Assembly (NCBI GenBank): GCA_013399855.1
Contig: VXAY01006194.1
Coordinates: 62,001-126,000 of the forward strand
DNA length: 64,000 nucleotides
Direction of reading: 5' to 3'
Source: Oxyruncus cristatus
Taxonomy: Eukaryota > Chordata > Aves > Passeriformes > Cotingidae
The stretch's first letter is position 1, and the number at the start of each line of letters is the position of its first letter. The notes below the pieces were generated by a model. The model was given only the letters and a program-made list of their open reading frames with translations, searched no databases and was not told where the DNA came from. The translations under genes were made by a program, and so were the position numbers. Positions 1 through 11,810 of this stretch are shown here, in pieces.

Positions 1-96
1 TATGGGACAGTGTCTCTTCTAAAGACCAGGTCGAGTCTGTGAGTTACTATTGTGGTATCTTGATATGAACTTGAATTAACTGCTACAGTATTGATT

Positions 97-208
97 AAAA
101 AAAAAAAAAAGAAAAAAAACAAACAAAAAAACTCCAAAACCAAAAAAACCCCAACAAACAAACAAACAAAAAAAACCCCAAAAAACCCCAACAACAACAA
201 AAAAAAAC
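97..208. repeat. A/C-rich low-complexity tract
   Basis: About 110 bp made almost only of A-runs broken by C or CCCC, with a few T and G near the start. There is no fixed repeat period, so it is low-complexity sequence rather than a true microsatellite. Confidence 0.85.
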
Positions 209-622
209 CGTGACAAAAAACCAAGCAATTTTTAAAACATCAGGAGATGAATAATTGTCCATGGAAAAAAATGTCTGTACTGATGAAAACTATTAAATGA
301 AAAAGTGAATAGACAGAGGCTTTTAATAAGTCTTTAGAAACCGAACATGTCTCTCTCTACCTGACCCAAGGTTTGGAATTTAGCAGAGAAATACCTTTGT
401 TCTATTGTCTTAGGCAGCTCATACTTTCGTAGCCACGATAGATGATTTTTGCCATTGTTAATGCTTTAATGTGTTACGTGGGAATTTAGTGTCACAAAGT
501 GATGTGTCCTTGTAAGTTGATTGTACAGCAGTGCTGTTAGATCTGAACATTTAAAGGTGAGAAACTTCACCTTCATGCACAGTGTCTTAAGATGTTTTCT
601 TCTTCTGTTTTGTTGTAACAGA

Positions 623-660
623 TTTTTTTTTTTAACATATATATATATGTATATATATAC
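623..660. repeat. T-run plus AT microsatellite
   Basis: Eleven T followed by alternating AT with one GT interruption. Confidence 0.8.
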
Positions 661-1373
661 ACCATGAGGAATGTATTTCCTTTTACTTTCCCATCTGTAA
701 ATGACAAGTTCTTGCAGTTGTCCAAATCCTTCAGTGCCTTCTTTTAGTCTTCCATGGAATCAGTGAGATAGTCAGACAGTCCTGGTTGATCACTTGGCAG
801 TGCTTGGATCTTTTTCTCAAAGCTTCTGAATTGTTTTTAAATAGGTGTGGCAAAACCAGCTCCACAACCTTCAATGAGTTCAGTAGAATAGTACATTATT
901 CAGTATTTTTGAGAACCTATAGTTCAACAAAAAATATTTCAAATAAACAGCTATTTTCATATGATTAGAGATTAAATAAAGATTTCATAGGACTCCCCTT
1001 TCTGACTTGACTGTGTAATGAGAGTGAACAGGGTGACTAAGCACAACAAGCCTGTATATATATGGAAGTCACAACTGCTTACTGCTCTGCTTAAAACAGG
1101 GGTTTTGTGTTTCATCTGCTTAGGAGGCAGAATAAGTTTTGCTTTACCTTCTTTTTTTTTTTTTTTTGGTTTTATAGAAGGATGTCTGTTTATTCTGGTT
1201 AGAGGAAAAACCTCTTCCAGAAGTGGAAGCGCTAGGAAAATTGAAATACATCTGTTGTCTTGCACTGTTTTAAGAATGTGTGTGTACAAGTTTGGGTTTT
1301 TTTTTTAATCACTGATAATTACAAATTGTTCACAGAGGTGCTGACAGCCTCGTGGTATTTACCTTCTGTTCAG

Positions 1374-1614
1374 GCAGAACATCTGACCAGCTGCTACTGG
1401 GGAGGAAACAGCAATGCCACGGAGCGGCACGATCCCAGCCTGCCTTACCTGGAGCAGTACCGCATTGACTTCGAGCAGTTCAAGGGGATGTTCGCTCTCC
1501 TCTTTCCCTGGGCATGTGGAACTCACTCGGATATATTGGCTGCCCGCTTGTTCAGGCTTCTTGATGAAAATGGAGACTTGCTCATCAACTTCCGGGAATT
1601 CGTCTCTGGTCTAA
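1374..1614 (+). CDS. TBC1D9: TBC1D9 exon with EF-hand
   Basis: Starts after the acceptor ...TTCTGTTCAG and ends before GTAAGG. It encodes A-E-H-L-T-S-C-Y-W-G-G through F-V-S-G-L in phase 0 and leaves one base over. The calcium-binding loop D-E-N-G-D-L-L-I-N-F-R-E has acidic or amide ligands at loop positions 1, 3 and 5 and a glutamate at 12, so metal binding looks intact. Confidence 0.95.
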
Positions 1615-4600
1615 GTAAGGAGGATTCACAGCACCTCCAAAATAAAGTGACCAAACCGGTTTGTTTCTAAAGGGGATCCCATCCTTCAGAAACACAGATC
1701 TTATATTAGCTACCAGATAATGGTTTAACATAGGCTCATTTGCATAAGTTACTTTTCTGTTCAGTCGATTTTATCTTGCTTGTGACACTGGTTCCCACGG
1801 GGGTTTAGGCTGGTCTCAGTAGGTGCATCTCCATTAGCCAGTGGTGTACCACACTGGGAGAAGGACAACACCTGAACTGCACAGCCATTAGGATCTGAAG
1901 ATTTCCCTCACTGCTGACTCTAAACACAAAAATGGACCACAGTTTGTGTGCTTAATGGTGTTATTACTCCTAGTGAGAGTATTCCCTTTGGAAAAGCCTT
2001 CTGTATGTCCTTGTGTAGTGTTCCTTTCTCAGTGACACTGCATTTCATTACATGTTCCTTAAGCTTTCCCTGAAAGACGGGAATTTTTACCATTTGTTAG
2101 TGCTTCTGGAAAGAGGGAGAGAGGCAGCATTTGCTCCCTTAGTTGTTCATGAAGAAGATTCTTGAGAAATTTGTGTGCATATGTAAGGGGCAGGGAAAGG
2201 ATAGAGTGAGGATGACAGTTTTGCCCCTGAATAAAAATCCTTCTCTTTAGAAGTCTGCTGACATGGCACAGAGGTGTGTTCCTGCGTGAGGGGAAGATAA
2301 TGCACCCCACAGTTTTTGCAGTGGGAGGTTACTACCTGTATTCCTTCTGAAGTCAGTAACCAAGGCTGCAGACTGAGAGCAGGATGGAAATCACCTGAAG
2401 AGGAGGAAGTGGAGGTGCAGGTCAGAGAAGGAGGCTGAGTGTTTTTAGTGAAGGTTATGGTCTACACAGGTCTTGAAGAAGCAAGATTTCGGGACATGAA
2501 AGTCAGTATCACCACAGAGGGAATGTGCCAGGGTTAACATGAGGAAGCAAAGATGAGGCAGGTTCTGGCCACTCCTTTTTAGAATATAGCAGGAATTGTT
2601 CCTTTTAAGTGATCAACATCTCACCCTCTGTCATGTACTATTTCATGGCAACCTGGCATTTCCTCCAGCTTTACATTTTGATCCTTTTTGAGACAGAAAA
2701 GGTTTCCCAATCTGGCTTTTAGCAACTCTTTGTAAGACTGTGTTTGAGCATTAGCGCTCCAAATGCAGCCTTGCATTAAAACCTCTCTACAACAGTGGTA
2801 ACATCTGCTCTCTTGCAGGTACAAAATAGCTATGCAACAGTAAAACTGGTTGCACACCTCCCCTTCACACCACCAAAAACCCCAGTGATGCAGTGATTTG
2901 TTTTTGAGGGACTGTTTGCTAGGTAACACTCAATGGCCCTTTGATGACCCATGAATTAACTATTCCTGTTGTTAACAGTGCTGTTAATAACAATCAACCA
3001 GTTTTTGACTGAGCATTTTTTGGAAGCAATAATGGGTAAAAAGAACAGGGGACTGTGTTGACCACTGTGAATAGAAGTTAATGTAAAATGCAAAAATGTG
3101 GCTATAAGCCAGCAGGACTGAATTAAAATCTTGAATGGGTGAAACAATCAAAACTGCTTTTTCTGGAAACCCACATTTTTTTCAGAAAATTAAGCCCAGT
3201 GTGGTGTAGCTTGAAAACTTTTTGTTCTAAAAAAAGTCAACCCTGCTGACCCCTTTTGTTTAAGAAGCACATGAATGGTAGAAAGGGCAACACAGTCAAC
3301 AGAAATATCATTGGATCTGTTTGAGCGTATTTCACCATGCCCCAGGACTTTTAATAATTTCACAAACATCAGCTGCTTCAGTCTGCCTCACCAAACCAAT
3401 ATGCCTTGGCTAGGAAAGTATCCCAAATTAAGAGTATCTTTTGTTGGAGCAAGATGCATCTGCTCAGAAGATGCCTGTGTCACCCTTTTCTTGTGGCTTT
3501 CCTGGAAAGCATGGTCAGAGGCAGAGCGTTCTGGAGGTGACCTGTGGGCACTGCCCTCTTGCTTCTTACTGAGTCCAAACAGCAGAATTGAACTCTGGCC
3601 CTGATTACTCAAGTCTGTCTTTCCTAAAGGAAGTGTCCTTATCCAAGTACTTCCTAGGCATGGCCCATTTTGGAGGCTGCTTATTGTCATCTGAAGCAGC
3701 CATGGCACCAGAAGCATTTCTGTTTCACAGCTCTCTCTTTCAATAGTATTATTCCATGTAACCATAAGGATTTGTTCTCTCAAAACCTCTCTTTGATGCC
3801 ACGGACTTCTTCTAGGAGCTCCATGAAGAGGAGGCATCAAAGGGTGGTGCTGTGATCTCATGGCCCTTTCTTCTGTGTCGGCCTGAAATCCTTGGGATAT
3901 GAGAGTGCTGTAACTGCAACTGGGAATCTCTATTTCCTTTTCACTGTCCCTGCAGCAAATAGCTAAAGAACCTCCTACTTCAGGTGCCTCTAAGGCCTCA
4001 GCTGAGCAAAGATAGAACAACCTGGCATATTTTTCTGTATGTTTACTCTGTGTTGTGTTACTGCAAGTTCAACTGAAGGAGTGATCTTGATTAGTTTTCC
4101 CAAGGAGTTGTGCTGCTCAGAAGGGGTTATCAGCCTTGGTTATGAGCTGTTATTCACCTGCACCCCTGTACCACACTGGATTAGAGCATGACAGTTGTTG
4201 ACTCTGCTTCTTAGTAAGCTGGAGAGGTTTCTACACAGACTCGAAGGGGTCTCCTGCCTCCCATCATGTTTTTGCAATACTCCCTTCTCAGAACGTGCAG
4301 CTCTCCCACTTCTCCGGTGGCTGCTGCTGACTGCAGCGCTCATCATAGCCTCCTGCAAAAGTCAGCACCACGGAAACTGTGTCTTGCAGGGAGTACCTGA
4401 GTGTATTTTTTTTTTTTTTTTTCTTTTTGGAAACACTTTTTCTTCAACCACAGATTATGGAAGCAGATTTAGAAAGCAGAATGTTAACGTCACCACTTCT
4501 CCAATGCTTTCAGGGAGCTGAATGTTGTACAAACACTCTATACCCCTCCACTTCTGGTCAAGGGAGGGGCAGCTGCAGCCACCACTTTCGTGTTGATGTG

Positions 4601-7600
4601 TTGTCCTCTGCTGGACCTGCTTCAGGAGCTCCATGTCTCTCGTGCACTGAGGAGCCCACAAGTGGACACAGCACTCCAGCTGTGGCCTCAGTAGGACTGA
4701 GTGGAGGGGCAGGATCGCTTCCCTCGACCTGCTGGCAATGCACTCCATAATTTTGAGGGGGAAAGAAAGGGTCTGTCATTAGGAAGCACAGACAGATTCA
4801 TCTCAGGTGAAAAGCAGCAGCAACTGAGCTTTTTCAGTTCTCATCTGGGGGCAGAGAGAGGAACAAGCAGCCTACATGTGTCACCTCTGCCCTGGTGACT
4901 GCTTCCCTAGCTGTTGCTGGAGGATGCAGAACTGCAGGCAATTCCATGCCTTGGTTGTTTCAGGTTGCTTTTAGCAGTGGGGCACTTCACATGGTTTCAG
5001 TACAAGGAGAAGCATTATCTGGGCGTTGTGGTGCACCAGAGAGGAACATAACAATGTTTTGAGCTTAAAACACCAAGCTGAAAGCAAAATGGCTAATGTA
5101 GATGTGCTCAGTCCTTTGGCCTAATATCAGTATTTATTGTAGCATTCAGCTTTACAAGAGACTGTGATTGCTAGTATTTGCCAAACCACACATTGTAGTT
5201 TGCACATAGCAGAGGCAAGTTGACACAGTCATCTGTAAAGTAAAATAGATCACTGCATAACCTAATTATTGAAGGTTAATTCATTTGTTTATGAATAGCA
5301 TGTCACAAGAAGTGAGATTTATTAAGAAGTCTGATTATCAGTTATTTCATTACTTTAAAATTAACTACTATCCATTTAATTAATTGGCAGGAGGGGCTAC
5401 AATAGACCGCTTGGATTTCATACAGCTAACTGTAGTGTAGACCAGAAAGGAATAAGGGTTGATGTGGATAAATCACTAGAAAGTATTGTTTGAACATCAG
5501 TTTAGCCCATGGCTAAGATGTGATAAATGCTGTTTACTTGAATTTCTCTCTCTTTTTTGGTAAATATCTTTTTGCTCTGAGTCTTGTGATGTTTTTATTG
5601 GATCCTTAGATCAGGAAGTTTGAATTCCACACAAAAAGGTCTTGTTAACTTTCAGCCAGAGGCCCTTCTGGGTGGTAATGCCATGACCATAGCTTATTTT
5701 TGAGCATTATAGAATAGGCATTTAATGAAAGACCCAAGGCTGAAGTACAAAATTCAGGGTAAATTGGTCTGTGTTCTCTTGCTATTTCTACCACAGACTG
5801 TATAATCTTACATATCAAGTGACTGCCCTATGATTTTGGGTTGCAAAGGGAGTACAGTGCTTCCCAGAGTAAATGTAGCAGCTTCTAAACCAAAATATTG
5901 CAGCAATAATAAATAAAATGGCATTGAATGCTGAGTATTAATGTACTGTGTGTAATGCTGTTTAGGTGCAGCGTGCCATGGAGATCTTACAGAGAAGCTG
6001 AAGCTACTGTATAAAATGCATGTTTTGCCTGGTAAGTAAATGATGTTAAAATAGCTGTTGTCTTGTTGAGAACAGGAATTTGGAGCAGAGTTGTTTATGA
6101 CTAGCTTTCCCAATTAAAAATTAATTTGTGGGAATTATTATAGATGCTTATGTAGCAGTAAAATAAAGAGTTTGTACCACAACCAGACAGAGATTTGGAA
6201 AGTCTGAAAGCACCCAGACAGCCCTCTATTGCTCCAGCCACACACAGGCCATTTATATGTGTCTTCTGCCTATTGATCTGAGGTTGATGATATACCCCAT
6301 GCATAAATACAGTGTTCTTCCACCTTTGTTACCAAAATAATGCACTTTATTTAATATCAAAGCTAGTTTGAAATGTTCCTGCATGCCCTGGTTCCTCGTT
6401 TCTGTCCCCAGGCTTTCTTCTTGGTTTCCCCTCTGGGCTGACACAACTGTTTGCAGAGGGAAGTTCCAGATGGTTTCATAGATGTGTTATCCAGGGAGCT
6501 GTACAAACTTGGACTCAACTAAGTGAGAGAGGCAGTTTAGGGTGGAGAGGGGACGAAAACATCTCAAAACAATTTTGCCTCTGAAGAAAATGATATCCTG
6601 GAACTGTATCCTCTCTGTCTTGTCACGCAAGTGCTATAAAGAACCTATTGCTGTCCTCACTGAACCTACAATTTTAAGTGTGTTGCAACTGCTTGGGTGG
6701 TTTAAGTCTTGTGGCCATTTACATGCTCTGGTAAAGATGTCTAAAGGCTTTAGGAGGACGTTCACCTTCATGTGCTTTGAGCGTGAGTCCCTGATTGCTC
6801 CCAGCTGGCTTGGAGGTAGGCTTGAGTGATTCATTAATTAAACAGGTAAAAAAAAGCTTTAAATACTTTAAAAAAATACTTTAAAAATTATTGAACTATA
6901 ACAGAAGAGGTCTCTTTTTAAAAAAGCAGCTTCTGGTATTTGGGGACTGGTAAGTTCGTAACAAATCATGACAGACTGTTTCCAGCTAGGAAAAGTTGGT
7001 ACCCTGCTTAGGACATGCTGAGCTGCGCAGAAGAAAGTAGTGGAAGTAGCCATGGGAAGATGGGTAAGCCAGCCTCTGAAGGCAAGCAGCTCCTTTTTTA
7101 GACAGTGTTGGATACTGGGGAGAAGACAGTTCAGGTCCAGCTATTCATCTCCTGTGAGCTGGAAAGAGATGATTCCTAGCCCATCACATCCTCACACTTC
7201 TAGAAACTGACATTCTAAATGTGTCAATGGAAATATCTTTCAGTTTTTAATTAAAGGGCGGAATTGTTAATGAACTATATTTACTATATTCCTTAGATCC
7301 GTCCCCTGAACAAGAAGAGCCAGACTCTGCTTTTGAAGCTACTCAGTACTTTTTTGAGGACATCACACCAGAGTGTACGCACGGTAGGCAACTTTTGTCT
7401 CGGGCATGAAAAGATGAGGCAATGCATTTCAAACAACATGTGTCACTTTTTAATTGGGTTAAACTTTGCAAGTGAAGTATTCCCTGTGAAAGGAAGTATG
7501 AAGTATTTGTATGTATTTTATATCCTTAGAGGTGCAGGCATGTTTGCATCAAGAGCCACCCTGGGCTGTGCATTGCAGAAGTACTTGCAGAATAACGTCA

Positions 7601-10244
7601 TCAAGTGTGTTGTAACAGAAGTCATATATAAGCATATATGTCTTGACGGAGAATAAGGATAGATATATTGGCTTTCACAATATATTTGGATCAGAACTTA
7701 AAATATTCTGTGAAACTGAGACCAAAAGATACATCAAAATGTAGTTCAGCAGTTTGAAATCTTCTCGTGCCCTGATGAGAGGCAGTGTCTCATCGCTGTT
7801 GCCTTAAATGGCATTATCTTTCTTGAGATATTTGATGTGAAGTTTCTCTCTGATTCAAGGAAAATATAACCCATTCTTCAGGTTACAAGGGGGAGGAAGG
7901 TTGTTTGCAAATATGAGTGGGAGTTTAATAGACTAGAAATGGCAGTTTTAAGTCTTGAGAGGCAAAAGAAGGTGCATTAAAATAATCACCAAAACTATAT
8001 CATGCTGGAAGTTGTCTGTGTTGTGGTAACAAAGGCTAATCATTGTACTGCACAAACCAGATTTAAGATGGTCCAAGCCTTATTAGTGATATTATAAATT
8101 AAATTGAATATGTCAGCAAGTTTAAGGATAAGCAAAAGTCATCATTTATTCCTATAATTTTTACTCTGCATTTTCTGCAGTGTAAACATTTTCTAATTGT
8201 GCACTGTACACGTGAAAACTATGTATGTATCTAAAACCATGCTGATCTCTCTCTCCCCCTGCCCCTTCACTTCCTAGTTGTTGGCCTAGACAGCAGGAAC
8301 AAACAAGGAGTAGATGATGGGTTTGTTACAGTGAGTCTGAAAACAGACAAAGGTATGCGTGGTGTCTCCATGTGAATTACATCTTTTGTTTCTTGTAAAG
8401 ATGCTCCTTTTGAAAATGGAAAAAAATGGTAGTAATTTAAGGTTTCTTCATGGACTTTTTCCTGCATCTATGGGTAATTTGTTGACATTAGGCAAGAAGA
8501 GCTCACAAGAGAATCGAAATTATCTGAGAATGTGGAGCCAGGAGAATAAATCCAAAGCCAAAAACACAAAGGATCTGCCCAAGCTGAATCAGGTACTTCT
8601 GCTGACAGTTACTTACTTCTCATTAGTGTTAAACTTTCTCCACATATGTATAAATATTCCATTAACACTCAACAAAGCTTTTATTTTGAGGCAGATACTT
8701 TTTTACCACAGAGCAGCAATCAACTGATTACAGAAGTTACTTGTTTTCAAAATATGGTAACTGGCATTCAGCTCCCAAAACATCCCAAAAATGAGACATG
8801 GACATATAGGAATGATAAATTTGATCTCTAGACAAAGGGTGATGTGACATTGAATGTCACATTGAATGCTAGCTAATAATGTCTGATACGCATAAACTGA
8901 AAGAAGCATTTTATGTTTAGTGATTTATACTGTCAGTGTCATTCCCCTCAGACCCACAGCTGCTAAGGAGGAGGAGACCCATTGGGATAGATGTTCCCTC
9001 CAGAGCACATAGGGGAGGTTTATTCCCTGTAGAACAATGATTCTTACTTAAGGTAGCCTTGAGCAAATCTCCTTCCTATTTAATTCAGAAGTTTTGAATT
9101 TCTAAAAACTTGCATCCAGCTAAGTTACTCCTGTCAGTTAAAGAGTGCTGCAGGTCTCATTTAATTTTTCATTACTTCTCACTAGTTATAGCAGACCCCC
9201 TAGTTATACTTAATATCATTCTTACAAGAAAATCCACCAAAATGAATGCTGAGTGTCTCACTGCTCACCCTCTGTTGCCCTCCTGTGGCTGCAGAGAATT
9301 ATGTTTGCCATATGTTGGACGAAACATCCAATGGTTTATTCTAAACAACTTTGAGACAGGCAACACATCTGACTGTCCAGTCACTGAAAATGCTTTCTGG
9401 TTACTTCCAATTTTAGTTTAATTACACAAACTATTGTCATGCCTCAATTCCAAACTTTTAAAACTGTTTTAGTAGACATCAGCCTCATTTGTTTCCTGCT
9501 CCCATTAATGTTTCCTCCCTCTGTGTTTAGGGACAGTTCATTGAGCTGTGCAAGACGATGTACAATATGTTCAGTGAGGACCCCAACGAGCAGGACCTGT
9601 ACCACGCCACCGCTGCCGTGACCAGCTTGCTTTTGGAGATCGGGGAAGTGGGCAAGCTCTTCAGCATGCAGCCCGCCAGCGAGGCAGACAGCAGCAGTAA
9701 CAGCTGCGGCAAAGCTCTCCAGAGCGAGCTGTTTCAGAAGAAGGAGCATCAGCAGTACCCCCTGGAGCAGCACAAGCCGCTCCAAAGCAGCGAGGAGGAG
9801 GCCGTTTGTCCCGACAGCGCCCTGGGCATGCAGATGGAAGACATTAAGCTTGACGACTCTTCTCCCAGGGACAACGGGGCCTGTTCCTCCATGCTCATTT
9901 CTGATGATGACACGAAAGATGACAGTTCCATGTCCTCCTACTCAGTGCTGAGCGCGGGCTCGCACGAGGAGGAGAAGCTGCACTGTGAGGACATCGGTGA
10001 GGACACGGTTCTGGTGCGGAGCAACCACACGGCTGCCCTCCGCAGGAGCACGAGCATCGACAGGGACTGGGCTATCACCTTTGAACAATTTTTAGCCTCC
10101 CTTTTGACTGAGCCAGCGCTGGTGAGGTACTTTGACAAGCCTGTGTCCATGATGGCTAGGATTACCAATGCTAAAAACGTAAGGATGAGGGGTAGACCTA
10201 TAACCTCGGCCAGTGACTATGAAATCTCTACTATGTCGGGATAA
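1374..10244 (+). CDS. TBC1D9: TBC1D9, C-terminal part (six exons, partial at 5' end)
   Basis: TBC1D9 is a GRAM/TBC-domain protein of the Rab GTPase-activating family; the window holds only the part after the TBC domain. Coding exons are 1374-1614, 5966-6031, 7297-7383, 8278-8352, 8492-8592 and 9531-10244. They join in frame with GT-AG junctions to 427 codons plus TAA. The first exon carries a canonical 12-residue EF-hand loop (D-E-N-G-D-L-L-I-N-F-R-E). The last exon has an acidic, serine-rich linker, then a W-A-I-T-F-E-Q-F-L-A-S-L-L block and the terminal E-I-S-T-M-S-G. The tail follows mammalian TBC1D9 nearly residue for residue, which separates it from TBC1D9B and TBC1D8. Next to it is ELMOD2 in convergent orientation. 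The upstream exons (GRAM, TBC) are outside the window. Confidence 0.95.
1615..5965 (+). other. TBC1D9 intron, 4.35 kb
   Basis: Contains a CR1 fragment (about 4590-4760, minus) and a T-run at 4406-4428. A 210-codon open frame on the minus strand (3388-4020) has no recognisable motif and is treated as chance. Nothing else is identified. Confidence 0.75.
4590..4760 (-). mobile_element. CR1 LINE fragment
   Basis: Antisense copy of the CR1 segment encoding the end of ORF2. The minus-strand translation includes L-L-R-P-Q-L-E-C-C-V-H-L-W-A-P-Q and then M-E-L-L-K-Q-V-Q, characteristic of CR1 reverse-transcriptase tails. Boundaries are approximate and the frame is broken. Confidence 0.8.
5966..6031 (+). 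CDS. TBC1D9: TBC1D9 exon (S-A-A-C-H-G-D-L segment)
   Basis: A 66-bp exon between TGTTTAG and GTAAGT. It continues the frame as S-A-A-C-H-G-D-L-T-E-K-L-K-L-L-Y-K-M-H-V-L-P, matching mammalian TBC1D9 just after the EF-hand. Confidence 0.93.
7297..7383 (+). CDS. TBC1D9: TBC1D9 exon (A-T-Q-Y-F-F-E-D segment)
   Basis: An 87-bp exon between CCTTAG and GTAGGC. It encodes D-P-S-P-E-Q-E-E-P-D-S-A-F-E-A-T-Q-Y-F-F and then E-D-I-T-P-E-C-T-H, a block highly conserved in TBC1D9. Confidence 0.93.
8278..8352 (+). CDS. TBC1D9: TBC1D9 exon (V-V-G-L-D-S-R segment)
   Basis: A 75-bp exon between TTCCTAG and GTATGC, encoding V-V-G-L-D-S-R-N-K-Q-G-V-D-D-G-F-V-T-V-S and then L-K-T-D-K. Phase 1 at both ends. Confidence 0.93.
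8492..8592 (+). CDS. TBC1D9: TBC1D9 exon (basic linker)
   Basis: A 101-bp exon between GACATTAG and GTACTT. It encodes a lysine-rich linker with E-N-R-N-Y-L-R-M-W near its start and D-L-P-K-L-N-Q at its end. It is separated from the previous exon by an intron of only 139 bp. Confidence 0.92.
9531..10244 (+). CDS. TBC1D9: TBC1D9 last coding exon
   Basis: A 714-bp terminal exon following CTGTGTTTAG and ending in TAA at 10242-10244. It begins G-Q-F-I-E-L-C-K-T-M-Y-N-M-F-S-E-D-P-N-E, passes through a variable Ser/Gln/Glu-rich stretch, then the conserved acidic block S-S-M-L-I-S-D-D-D-T-K-D-D-S-S-M-S-S-Y-S. It ends with the conserved F-E-Q-F-L-A-S-L-L-T-E-P-A-L-V and Y-F-D-K-P-V segments. The variable stretch differs from mammals more than its flanks do. 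Confidence 0.95.
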   Translation, partial: GQFIELCKTMYNMFSEDPNEQDLYHATAAVTSLLLEIGEVGKLFSMQPASEADSSSNSCGKALQSELFQKKEHQQYPLEQHKPLQSSEEEAVCPDSALGMQMEDIKLDDSSPRDNGACSSMLISDDDTKDDSSMSSYSVLSAGSHEEEKLHCEDIGEDTVLVRSNHTAALRRSTSIDRDWAITFEQFLASLLTEPALVRYFDKPVSMMARITNAKNVRMRGRPITSASDYEISTMSG

Positions 10245-11810
10245 AAGGCAGTCGGGTTTTTTATTTTCTTTTTTTTTTTTTCTCCTTATTCGGTATTTAT
10301 TAGTACCTGGCACAGGCCCCGGTATTTTCAGAACATGATTGTTTTCACTAATGTGAAAATGTTGGGGTGCAGACTTAAGTATCTTGAAGTATAATCACTC
10401 TTTCTGTGGGAAATGTTACACAAATGCGAATTTTATTCAAAATACAGAAAAAAAAATAACGGTTGTCAGTGAAGTGTGTGTATTATTAATCTTGCTGTCA
10501 ATATATAATGGTAAAGATAAGTTCTGAATTTCTAAACGTAAACTTAATGCCAATATTTATGTGCATTTTTAAAATAGACATAGAGAGATCTGGTTCTTGG
10601 GAAAAAAAAAATCAACAAAATGGGAAGAACCTAAAATTTAAAGTGATGCTGTCAACCTGAAAAGGACCTCAGGTGAAATTAAGTACCAGGCAATATCCCT
10701 GAAGGATAATTTTTTTTCATATAATTTTTTTCAAAGAGGTTTCTAATGTATGCTTCGATTTTATTTTTTTGAATATATGAAAGACCACTTCAGTGACACC
10801 TGCCTGGGTCCTAACTTCCTCTGCCTGAGACTAGTATGTTCAAGTAAAAGTGAGAAGTCCATCTCAAACCTAGCTGGCACATCAGGCAAATGTGGATAAA
10901 TGTGATAGTTTCTGCTCTGATGGGAGGCAGAGCCCTTTTGCCTTTCCCTGGGTTCAGCCTGGTTGAGAGCGCCCTTTCCCAGCTGCAGCCACCAAAGGAA
11001 GATTTCCAGCATGACCCTGCCCAGAGCTGTATTCCTAACCAGTAGACTTGGAAGCTTTGCTGGTGTGCTCCAAAGACAGTGTATGCAGGTCCCAGAACAG
11101 ATTGGTAGAGTCTCTTTTTAAAATTTGAAATCTGTTTTTAAAAGTTAAAAAAAAATATATATATATATCTACTTCTAATGCTGATCTACAGCAAATATAG
11201 CTTAGCTCTTAGAATTAACCTTTACCACCAACCTATTATATCCTTGTTAGATTAAGAAAATGAAAGCCTGTATTGCATAAGTCTTTATTTACTACAATGT
11301 AAAGTAGCAGTAACGAAAAAAAATCTGCAAGATAATGTAACTGAATGTTTAAGTCTTACTGAGAACACTGTCACTTTATATAAAATGAATAGTATCCTGT
11401 ATTGACTTACTGAATAATATGTTCAAATGAAAACTGGAGCACCTGCACTTTGAATCCTTGCTTTTTTTATACAGAAATTCAGGATTTTTTTTTAAATTTC
11501 GTTAGCTGTTTTTTAATTGATATTTGTTTGGTTCCGGATCACGCCTACATGCCTAATCTTTATTTGCTGTTTTGAGAATATTTTCTGTAGAATACTGTTG
11601 ATTTTTTTATACTCCTGTATAATATTGCATCCATGTAACTTGCAGATTTTTTTAGCACAAGCTATGTTTAATTCCTTTGTTTTAAAAGAATGCTTTTAAA
11701 CTGTCAGATGAAGTGGGTTTTAACCACAAATAGGTAATGTGAACAAATAAAGTACACTCTGCACAGATTTGATTTTTAACTATTAAAGTCATGCTAGAGG
11801 GAAAAACAAG
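10245..11810 (+). other. TBC1D9: TBC1D9 3' untranslated region
   Basis: AT-rich sequence following the TAA with no repeat element recognised. The 3' end is inferred from AATAAA at 11746-11751 and ATTAAA at 11782-11787, followed by a GU-rich stretch near 11811-11820. The exact cleavage site cannot be read from sequence. Confidence 0.65.
11746..11751 (+). terminator. Polyadenylation signal AATAAA for TBC1D9
   Basis: Canonical AATAAA about 1.5 kb after the stop codon. A second, variant hexamer (ATTAAA, 11782-11787) lies 36 bp further on with a GU-rich element behind it, so either may be used. Confidence 0.6.

Larger units (their letters stand above)
1..1373 (+). other. TBC1D9 intron (5' end outside window)
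   Basis: Non-coding. It holds an A/C-rich tract (97-208), a T-run followed by an AT/GT microsatellite (623-660) and a T-run near 1150-1167. No exon upstream of 1374 was recognised here; the residues expected immediately before A-E-H-L are not encoded in this stretch. Confidence 0.8.
6032..9530 (+). other. TBC1D9 introns between the short 3' exons
   Basis: Four introns (6032-7296, 7384-8277, 8353-8491, 8593-9530). No repeats or RNA genes were recognised. A perfect 9-bp-arm palindrome sits at 8843-8861. Confidence 0.7.

Noticed and set aside
3388..4020. 210-codon open frame on the minus strand inside a TBC1D9 intron
   Set aside because: No recognisable domain, motif or splice context, and its composition is like translated non-coding DNA. 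Long chance frames of this size do occur in 64 kb.
9444..9785. Minus-strand frames opposite the last TBC1D9 exon
   Set aside because: Shadows of the real coding strand; no homology of their own.
1374..10244. Naming the first gene TBC1D9B or TBC1D8
   Set aside because: The C-terminal tail including the acidic S-D-D-D block and the terminal Y-E-I-S-x-M-S-G follows TBC1D9, and the neighbour ELMOD2 agrees.
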